Shown here one piece after another: positions 21,101-28,599 of a DNA stretch of 44,666 bases. The DNA is from an uncultured Brachyspira sp. (lineage in GTDB: Bacteria; Spirochaetota; Brachyspiria; Brachyspirales; Brachyspiraceae). The notes under the pieces are model-generated. The model was not told the DNA's origin and searched no databases. It worked only from the letters and a program-made list of their open reading frames with translations. Each line of letters begins with the position of its first letter. Position 1 is the first letter of the stretch. The position numbers and the translations under genes were made by a program. The stretch covers positions 1 through 44,666 of the forward strand of contig NZ_CALXRN010000032.1 of the NCBI RefSeq assembly GCF_944390595.1, in the 5' to 3' direction.

Positions 21101-21660
21101 GTAGGGCAGTTGGTATACATTTGATTATAGCTACTCAAAGACCTTCTGCCGATGTTGTTACAGGAGTTATTAAGGCCAATCTTCCAACAAGAATAGCATT
21201 CCAAGTACCTAACAAAACAAACTCAAGAATTATAATTGATATGTCAGGTGCTGAACAGTTATTAGGTAAAGGAGATGCTTTATTCTGTGCTTCCGGAAGT
21301 CAAATGCCGGACAGAGTACAGGGGGCTTTTGTTTCTGATAATGAAGTTAAAAAGGTTGTTGATTATTTATCCGGACAAATGTCTCCTATGTTTGATGAGA
21401 GCTTAATTGCTGCTTTAGAGGGAAGCGATGCAGATGATAAAAATACAGATGAAGAAGATATACTTGATGAAGAGCTTTGGGAGGATGCAGTTCAGTTGGT
21501 TGCTAGAACCGGTAAAGCAAGTGCTTCATTCTTACAAAGACGCTTGAAAATAGGATATAACAGAGCAGCAAGAATAGTAGAGATAATGGAGCGTCAAGGA
21601 ATAGTTGGACCAGAGAATGGAAGTAAGCCTAGAGAGGTTTTAATAACTTTAGATGAATAA
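18157..21660 (+). CDS. ftsK: DNA translocase FtsK
   Basis: FtsK pumps chromosome ends through the closing septum and activates XerCD recombination at dif. The 1,167-residue protein has four N-terminal membrane helices (about residues 35-185), then a long charged linker (about 200-660) with Glu/Lys repeats such as EEVKEIEEVKDIEETKK. The RecA-like motor follows: Walker A GTTGSGKS near residue 840 and Walker B IVLVIDELH near 954. The C-terminal gamma winged helix (RTGKASASFLQRRLKIGYNRAARIVEIMERQGI, about 1115-1150) reads KOPS sequences. TTGGAG lies before the ATG. The linker is variable between species and of low complexity. It is read after uppP and ends at a strong terminator. Confidence 0.96.
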   Translation: MGLFKRKLAIQKRAEEKGTENKSFEEEYENRNIFFDIVGFLCLLFAGILLLSYLSMNMEDLNSGKDITNLLGIFGAYISSYSFLAFGFSSYIIPAFFIYAGVNIILKNSTDKVLISALSSSILMILLSVLLNIFLGDLDFYNKGGMMGEFIGGSLVSIFGKTGAFMIVISALLITAIVFTKVSIMDLVNYFRNMIRNVDLEKIKDIEKKVVNGIKDLEMKNTKTKENNNIENNNDGKFYTKDYLPLFYTKEVSELEFKTTPFIEKKDLNYYGFDEKKYREDLSKKSSIMNDFFNKNDSENREIDNIVSNLKNSHFTGINVNIMETKEEDLGLTLAETVFGRERVHNSSYNTQVYESSMEKEDNFYRDYYNDFINKKKNEDVEEYIGELDYNINYLRKSDFKRAAYEDSVDNYAKYNVGEKYIKYKYPEEESFEIERIAEAKEDEKEEDNQYIINESYELNKNNKLYEDEKIIEENKKEEYVSAYNKAPEINKKKREAFEFGMGYASKREYNRADHIPNYNHYTDSKIDEFDLDEEELYHANDEDIEDTRINYETDNYIIDDDMYSEYLNNLQEHNKLENIANIDRNAERYESEIIKESEEVKNIEPAEKSEEVKEIEEVKDIEETKKTEEINNSAEEASGFINMESQKTVDTLQKPKKVIIGTKSIKNMDTERIQSNFDTKYVDKHYKHPPFDLLNRSIPVNDGAMMESIKQTAMQLEHTLLDFNIEAKVTGVSRGPVITRYELEIASGIRVSKISNLTDNIALALASESVRIIAPIPGRSVIGIEIPNKVRNAVFLRDVLESTDFRQSKLDIPFVLGKGIYGNNVVSDMSEAPHLLVAGTTGSGKSVCLSTIILSLLYKFRPDELKFIFVDKKRVELSIYNGIPHLMSPVVSDEKKATIVLRYIVDIMEKRYERMERFFVRNVKTYNEKVRQLLKEGETEFNGEPLELFPYIVLVIDELHNLMVVASKEVEDLISRLAGMSRAVGIHLIIATQRPSADVVTGVIKANLPTRIAFQVPNKTNSRIIIDMSGAEQLLGKGDALFCASGSQMPDRVQGAFVSDNEVKKVVDYLSGQMSPMFDESLIAALEGSDADDKNTDEEDILDEELWEDAVQLVARTGKASASFLQRRLKIGYNRAARIVEIMERQGIVGPENGSKPREVLITLDE

Positions 21661-21707
21661 TTAATATAGAAACTATCAAATTTATATATATGTTTATACC
21701 TATCTAC

Positions 21708-21750
21708 AAAAGACAGGAGAGTTAAGTAATTAATTCTCTTGTCTTTTATA
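21708..21750 (+). terminator. Terminator after ftsK
   Basis: An 18-bp stem with a few G-T pairs (21708-21725 with 21730-21747, AAAAGACAGGAGAG to TTCTCTTGTCTTTT) is followed by more AT. It could work from both sides. Confidence 0.85.
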
Positions 21751-21845
21751 TTATTTACTTCAAATAAAATTATTTTTTATTTAAACTAGAAAAAAATTAA
21801 TATTGTGTTAGTATTATAGCGTTATAAAAATTATGAGGTTTAATA

Positions 21846-22859
21846 ATGTTATTTAATTTATTTAATAAAAAAGAAAAAACAGATGGTCATTCTAATGAAG
21901 AAGAAGTGAGTTTTTTAATACCGTTAATCGGCGGAAGAGAAAATATTGTAAAAATAAACAATTGTGCTACTAGGTTAAGATTAGTATTGAAAGATGTTAA
22001 TAAAATAAATACAGAAGAAATAAAAAAATATTATCCTGCAGTACAAAAAATTGATGATAAAGAAGTGCATATAGTTGTTGGTACTAATGCAAGTATTATC
22101 GCAGAATTATTAAGAAAGATTGTAGATTCAGATGACAGCCCTTGTAATAGAGCATTAATACTTATTCCATTAATTGGCGGAAGAGAAAATATTATAGAGA
22201 TAAACAATTGTGCTACTAGATTAAGATTACAATTAAAAGATGTTAATAAAATAAATACAGAAGAAATAAAAAAATATTATCCTGCGGTACAAAAGATTGA
22301 TGATAAAGAAGTACATATAATTGTTGGTACAAAGGCTGATTTTCTTGCTGAGGAATTAAAGAATTTAGTTTCAAATAATACATCTGATTTTAATAAAGCA
22401 TTATTGATTCTTCCTTTATTAGGCGGTATTGATAATATTACAAAAGTTGGTTATTGTGCTACTAGATTAAGATTAGAAGTAAAAGATGCTGATAAAGTAA
22501 ATGCAGATGAGATAAAAAAATATTATCCTGTTGTACAAAAGATTAATGATAAAGAAGTGCATGTAGTTGTTGGTACAAAGGCTGATTTTCTTGCTGAGGA
22601 ATTGAAAAAGTTATTAGAAAGTCAAAGCATTAAAACTTCATTGATTCTTCCTTTGGTTGGAGGTATTGATAACATTACAAAAGTTGGTTATTGTGCTACT
22701 AGATTGAGATTACAAGTAAAAGATGCAGATAAAGTAAATACAGAAGAGATAAAAAAATATTATCCTGCTTTAGAGAAAATTAATAATAATGAAGTACATA
22801 TAGTTGTTGGCACCGATGCTAATTTGCTAGCGGATGAGTTTAAAAAATTTGTTATATGA
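21846..22859 (+). CDS. Four tandem PTS EIIB (glucose-type) domains
   Basis: This 337-residue soluble protein is four EIIB domains in a row with no EIIC or EIIA part. EIIB normally takes phosphate from EIIA on a cysteine and passes it to sugar during transport. Each copy has the start xPLxGGxxNI, the phosphocysteine motif CATRLRL (Cys 40, 122, 204, 283) and the end EVHIVVGT. All four cysteines are kept. Copies 1 and 2 share GGRENI and DVNKIN, while copies 3 and 4 share GGIDNITKVGYC and DADKVN, so the array probably grew by pairwise duplication. An ATPase of the UgpC/MalK type begins 61 bases downstream. Without an EIIC, a transport role is unlikely; phosphate sensing or regulation is an inference. 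Confidence 0.9.
   Translation: MLFNLFNKKEKTDGHSNEEEVSFLIPLIGGRENIVKINNCATRLRLVLKDVNKINTEEIKKYYPAVQKIDDKEVHIVVGTNASIIAELLRKIVDSDDSPCNRALILIPLIGGRENIIEINNCATRLRLQLKDVNKINTEEIKKYYPAVQKIDDKEVHIIVGTKADFLAEELKNLVSNNTSDFNKALLILPLLGGIDNITKVGYCATRLRLEVKDADKVNADEIKKYYPVVQKINDKEVHVVVGTKADFLAEELKKLLESQSIKTSLILPLVGGIDNITKVGYCATRLRLQVKDADKVNTEEIKKYYPALEKINNNEVHIVVGTDANLLADEFKKFVI
21909..22856 (+). repeat. Four-copy internal domain repeat (about 240-bp unit)
   Basis: The unit repeats every 246, 246 and 237 bases, judged from the phosphocysteine codons. Long stretches are nearly identical at DNA level, for example the segment encoding EEIKKYYPAVQKI in copies 1 and 2. This makes the array prone to recombination. 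Confidence 0.9.
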
Positions 22860-22920
22860 TTTAAAAATTAATATACCTATCATATTTTAATAAACTAATT
22901 ACAATATAAAGAAGGAAGTT

Positions 22921-24030
22921 ATGTCAAGCATTAAATTTGAACATATTAGAAAGGTATATGATAATAATGTTGAAGTTGTTAAAGATTTCAATTTATATAT
23001 AGAGGATAAAGAGTTTGTAATATTGGTAGGTCCTTCAGGATGCGGTAAATCCACAACTTTGCGTATGATAGCAGGACTTGAAGATATAACAGACGGCAGG
23101 CTTTATATAGGTGATAAATTAGTAAATGATACGGCACCTAAGGATAGGGATATAGCTATGGTTTTTCAAAATTATGCTTTATATCCCCATATGTCTGTAT
23201 TTAAAAATATGGCTTTTGGTTTGGAGCTTAGAAAAACGCCGAAAGAAGAGATAAAGAAACGTGTTGAATGGGCTGCTAAAGTTCTTGATATATCTCATTT
23301 ATTAAGCAGAAAACCTAAAGCATTATCCGGAGGCCAGCGTCAAAGAGTGGCTTTAGGAAGAGCTATGGTAAGAAATCCGTCAGTATTTTTATTGGATGAG
23401 CCTTTATCCAATCTTGATGCTAAATTAAGAGTTCAAATGCGTACAGAATTAATTAAGCTTCATAAGCAGCTTCAAACTACTTTTGTATATGTTACGCATG
23501 ATCAAATTGAAGCTATGACAATGGGTACTAGAATTGTTGTTATGAAAGACGGAGATATAATGCAGGCTGATGATGCTAAAACTCTTTATAATAACCCGAA
23601 GAACTTATTTGTAGCAGGATTTATAGGTGCACCTCAAATGAATTTTATTAATGCTTTATTAAATAAAAATAATGATAAGTGGCATGCAAATTTTGAGGGA
23701 TATAAAATAGAATTGAATAATGATAAAATATCTAAATTAGATAATTCATATAATGGAAAAGAAGTTATATTAGGAATAAGACCTGAAAATATTACTTTAT
23801 GTAAAGATAACTCTTTAGCATCTTCATCAAATATGATGGAAGGTGTTATCGATGTTATAGAGATGATAGGCTCTGAAAGTTACTTATATATGAAATTTGG
23901 AAATTCTCAAATAATCATACGTACAAATAGTTCTGATGATTATCAAAGAGAACAGCATGTTTTTATTGAATTTGATTTAAATAAGATTCATATTTTTGAT
24001 AAAGATACAGAAGAAAACATTTTAATATAA
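22921..24030 (+). CDS. ugpC: ABC transporter ATP-binding protein (UgpC/MsmK/MalK type)
   Basis: This is the ATPase of carbohydrate-type (CUT1) import systems. The 369 residues show Walker A GPSGCGKST (37-45), Q-loop VFQNYALYPH, the signature LSGGQRQRVALGRA, Walker B VFLLDEPLSNLDAKLR and the switch histidine VTHDQIEA. A C-terminal TOBE/OB-type regulatory domain follows (GIRPENITL), as in MalK, MsmK and UgpC. No binding protein or permease genes are beside it, so it may energise several distant sugar importers, as MsmK-like shared ATPases do elsewhere. It follows the tetra-EIIB gene by 61 bases on the same strand, with GAAGGAAG before its ATG. Confidence 0.92.
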   Translation: MSSIKFEHIRKVYDNNVEVVKDFNLYIEDKEFVILVGPSGCGKSTTLRMIAGLEDITDGRLYIGDKLVNDTAPKDRDIAMVFQNYALYPHMSVFKNMAFGLELRKTPKEEIKKRVEWAAKVLDISHLLSRKPKALSGGQRQRVALGRAMVRNPSVFLLDEPLSNLDAKLRVQMRTELIKLHKQLQTTFVYVTHDQIEAMTMGTRIVVMKDGDIMQADDAKTLYNNPKNLFVAGFIGAPQMNFINALLNKNNDKWHANFEGYKIELNNDKISKLDNSYNGKEVILGIRPENITLCKDNSLASSSNMMEGVIDVIEMIGSESYLYMKFGNSQIIIRTNSSDDYQREQHVFIEFDLNKIHIFDKDTEENILI

Positions 24031-24043
24031 AAATTATCTATAC

Positions 24044-24071
24044 TTGTAAAAAAGTATTTTATATATATAAT
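24044..24071 (+). promoter_or_regulatory. Probable promoter of the lipoprotein gene
   Basis: TTGTAA (24044-24049), 16 bp, TATAAT (24066-24071), 26 bases before the start at 24098. Confidence 0.5.
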
Positions 24072-24097
24072 AGTACAAACATTTTATTGGGGTTACT

Positions 24098-25984
24098 ATG
24101 TTTAAAAAAGTATTTTGTATAGTTTCTATCGTTATTTTGGTATTGGTTTTTCATGGATGCAAAAATGCTGCTAATGATTCTGAAAAAGAAAATTTAAGTT
24201 TAAATAATGGAAAAAAGAAATATACATACTTTTTTGATATGAAATATGTTTATAAAGCTGTTAGAGGAGATAAAAATAATTTCAGTAATGCACTTACTAA
24301 TTATTATTATGATGAATCTTACAGCAACATTCTAAATAAAAATAAAGATTTTCTTAATAGAAAACTTGTCGGCGATAATGATATAAAAAAATATTCAATA
24401 GATTTTATATCTAATGCATATCATAATCAATATGAAGCTAAAATAGATGGATTAGATTTGTACGGGGATGATTTTTCTTCATATTATGCTTCCGAATATA
24501 TATATGTTGAGAGAAATTTAGCTTTGAAAAAGGCAAGAGATTTACTTTTAACTATTAAAAATAAAGATGCTGATATTTATTTTGCTTTATTTTTATCTCA
24601 TATGGCTACAGATTCATTATATTATTTTTCAGATATTCAGAATTATTTAAAAGAGTGGAAAAAATCAGGCGGTACCAATATTGATATGATGGTCGGAATA
24701 GTTAATGAACATGATAATATAAATGAAGTTTATTCTAATAAAATGAATTTAATTAATTATATAATAGAGGCACCGGAAGATTTAAAAGCTGAACAATTAA
24801 TTGCTGATGCTTATGAAAAGAATTTTCTAAAATATATATATAAAACAGCAGGTTATTTAGATGTTTATAATGAGAATAATTATAATCTTGCTTCTATAAT
24901 TTATGAAGGTACTGCTCATATTTCATATATTGGTGTTATAAATGATACTGTTAATACTAATATAATGAATAGATACGTAAAAACTTATATTCCAAGAAAC
25001 AGATCATCTAACTATAAAGATTTTTATAATCTTGAAAATTCATCTCCTAAAGAAAAGTACGATGAATTATCAGATTTATATTTTTTAGAGTTTAATAAGA
25101 ATACTTTTGTTTATGCTGTTTATGAAGATAAATTAAAAGAGGTATATTGTTTTAATCCTATGTATATTGGAAATACAAGATATGCATCTTATGATACAGA
25201 AGAAACATTTAATTTTAGATTGGGAGATGATCAAAAATTAAATTCAGCTAATATAACTATGATAAAAACAAATGATTTAAAAGATTTTGTTACTAATTCA
25301 AAGTTTATATCTAATGGAAAATTTAACAGAGATGAATACGCTGAATATTTATATGATATATTATATTTCCCTATATATTACCCAAACTTTTTCTTATGCG
25401 ATATAAATAATGATGGTAAAGAAGAAATAATGCTTACAGGTACTTATGAACATTCAGGAGGAAGAGGAGGTACAGCATCATATACCGTACTTTTGAAAGA
25501 TAATTTAGAATTGGATTTGGAAAGCGTATTAGGAAAATCTTTAAATGGCAGCAGCAGACAAGGATTAAATACTTCTCAAAGATTATATGAGGAGAATGGA
25601 AAAAATAAAATACTTCTTATTGATATGTATGCCAATATGGCTCAGGATATATTTTCTGAAAATGGTGTTGTTAATGTAGATGAGTTTGCATATAAGACTT
25701 ATAAGTTTAAACCGAAATCATTATGGAAAGAAGATATGCTTGACGGACTTTTGAAAACTGATGCTGGTTTCGATATGCTTCATTTAGCAAATAATTATGA
25801 AAAGGCTGTAATATCAGATAAAACTTTGAGAATAGCAGATAAACTTTATTATCAAGAACTTGAAAAATCTAATGCTGATAAAGATGATAAAGCTTTAGAG
25901 GATAAATATTCTCAGATTAAAGATAGTTCCGATATAATGCAGATAGAAAATGAAATGATTAATATATTGGGTATAGATAATTAA
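24098..25984 (+). CDS. Lipoprotein of unrecognised family with a DxNxDG loop
   Basis: The 628-residue protein has a lipoprotein signal ending VFHGC (Cys 21), so it is probably anchored in the periplasm or outer membrane. The rest is rich in Asn, Asp and Tyr. Near residue 434 it has CDINNDGKEEIMLTG, which fits the calcium-binding DxNxDG loop seen in FG-GAP/VCBS and EF-hand-like repeats, followed by a Gly-rich HSGGRGGTASY strand. The beginning and end are mostly helical and charged. I do not recognise the family as a whole. A membrane protein gene starts 2 bases after its stop, so the two are likely translated together. Confidence 0.75.
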   Translation: MFKKVFCIVSIVILVLVFHGCKNAANDSEKENLSLNNGKKKYTYFFDMKYVYKAVRGDKNNFSNALTNYYYDESYSNILNKNKDFLNRKLVGDNDIKKYSIDFISNAYHNQYEAKIDGLDLYGDDFSSYYASEYIYVERNLALKKARDLLLTIKNKDADIYFALFLSHMATDSLYYFSDIQNYLKEWKKSGGTNIDMMVGIVNEHDNINEVYSNKMNLINYIIEAPEDLKAEQLIADAYEKNFLKYIYKTAGYLDVYNENNYNLASIIYEGTAHISYIGVINDTVNTNIMNRYVKTYIPRNRSSNYKDFYNLENSSPKEKYDELSDLYFLEFNKNTFVYAVYEDKLKEVYCFNPMYIGNTRYASYDTEETFNFRLGDDQKLNSANITMIKTNDLKDFVTNSKFISNGKFNRDEYAEYLYDILYFPIYYPNFFLCDINNDGKEEIMLTGTYEHSGGRGGTASYTVLLKDNLELDLESVLGKSLNGSSRQGLNTSQRLYEENGKNKILLIDMYANMAQDIFSENGVVNVDEFAYKTYKFKPKSLWKEDMLDGLLKTDAGFDMLHLANNYEKAVISDKTLRIADKLYYQELEKSNADKDDKALEDKYSQIKDSSDIMQIENEMINILGIDN

Positions 25985-25986
25985 TC

Positions 25987-27144
25987 GTGAATAATATAGA
26001 TGTAAATAATACCAATACTATTGCTTATAAAAATATAGTTAGAAATTTTAATATTATTATAGGTATTAGTTTTATAGTGATTATATCTCTTATATATATA
26101 ATATCTTTATTTAATATTAATATTCCAAATTTAAATTATAATACAGATTTATCATCATTAGAAAATATTGTTAAAGAAAATTTTGTATTTTATATCAGAA
26201 TATTGTTTTCTTTTTTAATACCTTTAACTTTTTTTATATTTATTTTTCTTTTTGTACTTAATCCAATTAGTATTAAATCAATATTAATATCATTTGTATT
26301 GATATTTTTGACTGCTTTTTATTTGTATAAACTTGATTATAATATATTAACATACCCATTTGATGATTTAAATTCTTTTATTAAATTAATAATACATATA
26401 GTATCAGCTAATTTTATTATGCTTTTTATATCCGGTATGGCGTACATAAGATATAATATAAAAAAAATGCACACTTTGTACGGTTTTTATACTATGATTG
26501 CTGAAATGATTATATGGTCTTTTTTAATATTTTTTATTATTTCTTTGATAATGCTTTCAATATTTGCATTTTTTTATTTTAATGGAAAAATAGAAATAAG
26601 AAGGCTTATAAGATTTTTTATTAATGATAATATGAAAAAATTGAAAATAATCATTTCTATTTTTATAATTTTAAAAACTTCTGTGATATATTTTTCTTAT
26701 GTTATTTATAATAAAATGATTAATACGAAATTATCAGTTAGTGTTTCTAGGGTATTAACATTATTTTTAAGTATTATATCAATTTTTATGATTATATATT
26801 ACTTTATGAATGATAATCATTCGGCTTTTTTATTGTTAGGTTATTTTATATTTTCTGTAATTTTTTTACTTAATATATTTCTATTTAGAATAGATAAAGA
26901 AAACAATAAAGCTTATTTTATTATATATATTATTTCAAATATAATAGGCTGTTTATTTTCCATATTTTGTTTTAAAGAATGTATTGGGAGATTTTCTAAT
27001 ATATTTTTTAATATTTTGAACATTATAATGATTATTAATTTTATATATAATATAGCATTTACCATTATGAAAAGATGTACTAAATTTATATTTTTTTATA
27101 ATTATTTATATATTATATTTTTAATAATGTTATTATCATATTGA
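25987..27144 (+). CDS. Polytopic membrane protein, unknown function
   Basis: The 385-residue product has about eleven hydrophobic helices and almost no conserved polar motif. It is rich in Ile, Phe, Asn and Lys, as expected from the base composition. The start is a GTG two bases after the stop of the lipoprotein gene, with only a weak ribosome site, so it probably depends on translational coupling. The tight spacing suggests the two proteins work together, perhaps as an anchored complex, but no function can be assigned. Confidence 0.65.
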   Translation: MNNIDVNNTNTIAYKNIVRNFNIIIGISFIVIISLIYIISLFNINIPNLNYNTDLSSLENIVKENFVFYIRILFSFLIPLTFFIFIFLFVLNPISIKSILISFVLIFLTAFYLYKLDYNILTYPFDDLNSFIKLIIHIVSANFIMLFISGMAYIRYNIKKMHTLYGFYTMIAEMIIWSFLIFFIISLIMLSIFAFFYFNGKIEIRRLIRFFINDNMKKLKIIISIFIILKTSVIYFSYVIYNKMINTKLSVSVSRVLTLFLSIISIFMIIYYFMNDNHSAFLLLGYFIFSVIFLLNIFLFRIDKENNKAYFIIYIISNIIGCLFSIFCFKECIGRFSNIFFNILNIIMIINFIYNIAFTIMKRCTKFIFFYNYLYIIFLIMLLSY

Positions 27145-27169
27145 CTTTATAATATCTTTATATTATACT
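27141..27169 (+). promoter_or_regulatory. Promoter of the tandem barrel genes
   Basis: TTGACT (27141-27146), 17 bp, TATACT (27164-27169). If used, the leader before the ATG at 27186 would be only about 10 bases. A TATAAT at 27148-27153 is an alternative -10. Confidence 0.55.
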
Positions 27170-27185
27170 ATATAAGGGTACATAA

Positions 27186-27887
27186 ATGGAAGCAATGATG
27201 AAATTAAAACTAAAAGTATTATTTATAACTTTTTTTATATTAATTATTCCTTTTCATAATTTGAAAGCAGCAAATCTAGCGGTAGGCTTTATAAGCCAAT
27301 TTGCATTAAGCGGAGCTAATACAAATGCATCAAAAGTTTTTCCTTCAGGTTTTAGAGACTTTGATTCCGGATTTGCATTTTCCATAGGGGTAAATCAGCC
27401 TATAAACTCATCATCAATGTCTTTTTCTGTTCTTCTTGATTTAGGATATTATCATGATTCTTATGATTTAAGATACACTATAAATGGAAAAAGAGCAACA
27501 GAAAATTATCAGTTTGATAGTTTCCTTATAGGAGGATATGCTAGATTTAATTTTAGTTTTATATCTTTAGGGGCAGGAGGAGGAGTTAAGATACCTGGTT
27601 CTGCTACATATAAATTAGATTCATATAATAAATACAGATTTTATAGATTTAGTTTCGGAGATTTGAGCGATATATTTGAGAGTGCTGTTATACCTTATGT
27701 AAGATTTTCTATTGATTTTAGTATATTTAACTATTGGATGATTGGAGTGTACGCTAATTATGATTTCCCTTTGCATTTTCAGCATAATAACTACATAAGT
27801 GATACAATTATTAATAATAATTCTCTAAGTGCTTTGGATATAGGTATTCAATTCGGATATTATATAAATATTGATTTTAATAAATAA
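27186..27887 (+). CDS. Outer-membrane beta-barrel protein (copy B)
   Basis: The 233-residue protein carries a signal peptide (residues about 1-27, ending LKAA) and short glycine/aromatic strands ending near a C-terminal aromatic pattern. Phrases such as SKVFPSGFRDFDSGFAFSIG, DSFLIGGYARFNFSFISLGAGGGVKIPG and SAVIPYVRFSIDF are close to the next gene (SKVFTSDFRDFDNSFSFQPG) and related to the barrel at 16457. AAGGG at 27174-27178 supports the first ATG. A later ATG at 27198 is possible. The next copy starts 17 bases after its stop. The function is unknown, and a surface-exposed outer-membrane role is likely. Confidence 0.83.
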   Translation: MEAMMKLKLKVLFITFFILIIPFHNLKAANLAVGFISQFALSGANTNASKVFPSGFRDFDSGFAFSIGVNQPINSSSMSFSVLLDLGYYHDSYDLRYTINGKRATENYQFDSFLIGGYARFNFSFISLGAGGGVKIPGSATYKLDSYNKYRFYRFSFGDLSDIFESAVIPYVRFSIDFSIFNYWMIGVYANYDFPLHFQHNNYISDTIINNNSLSALDIGIQFGYYINIDFNK

Positions 27888-27904
27888 ACTAGGGGTAATA
27901 AATT

Positions 27905-28588
27905 ATGAAAAACAAGTTTTTTTCATTATTTTTTGTTTTATTTTTTGTATTATCAATTAACAATTTGTACGCTGCAGATTTTATTGCTGGATTTGTAGGA
28001 CGTTTAGGTGCAAGCAGTGCTACAACAGAGAGGAGTAAAGTATTTACTTCAGATTTTAGGGATTTTGATAATTCTTTCTCTTTTCAGCCTGGTATATTTT
28101 GGGGTTATGATGATACTTTATCAAGTGCTTTTTTATTCGATATAGGATATAATAAGGATAGATATCAAATAAAATATAATATAGAAGGAAAAAGAGTTGT
28201 TGAAAATTATAACTTCAGCAGTTTTTCATTCGGATTATTTCCAAGACTTAATATAGGATTTTTCTCTATAGGAGTGGGAGGCGGAATAAAATTACCTATA
28301 TCAATGACTTATAGTTCTAAAGGAAGAGAAGATTCTAATAAATACCGTTTAGATTTTGGGGATATAAAAGATTCTTTTGAAACTTGTTATATACCTTATG
28401 TAAAAGTATCAATGGACTTTTTAATAAAAACTAAGGGCAAATTTATGATGTCATTTGGAGTATATGCTAATTATGATTTTCCTATAGATATAGATAAAAA
28501 TGGAATATTAAAAGATTTTACTATTAATCAAGATTCTTTAGCTTCATTTGATATAGGATTCCAATTTGGCATGTATTTTATAAAATAA
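27905..28588 (+). CDS. Outer-membrane beta-barrel protein (copy C)
   Basis: This 227-residue protein is the closest paralogue of the previous gene. It has a signal peptide ending NNLYAADF and the strand set GLFPRLNIGFFSIGVGGGIKLP, SCYIPYVKVSMDFL-like and YANYDFPIDI. AGGGG precedes the ATG by a few bases. The two genes probably share one transcript. It ends only 12 bases from the convergent galM stop, with no hairpin between them. Divergent loops against conserved strands would fit surface exposure, but that is inference. Confidence 0.83.
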   Translation: MKNKFFSLFFVLFFVLSINNLYAADFIAGFVGRLGASSATTERSKVFTSDFRDFDNSFSFQPGIFWGYDDTLSSAFLFDIGYNKDRYQIKYNIEGKRVVENYNFSSFSFGLFPRLNIGFFSIGVGGGIKLPISMTYSSKGREDSNKYRLDFGDIKDSFETCYIPYVKVSMDFLIKTKGKFMMSFGVYANYDFPIDIDKNGILKDFTINQDSLASFDIGFQFGMYFIK

Positions 28589-28599
28589 TTTTATTTTTA

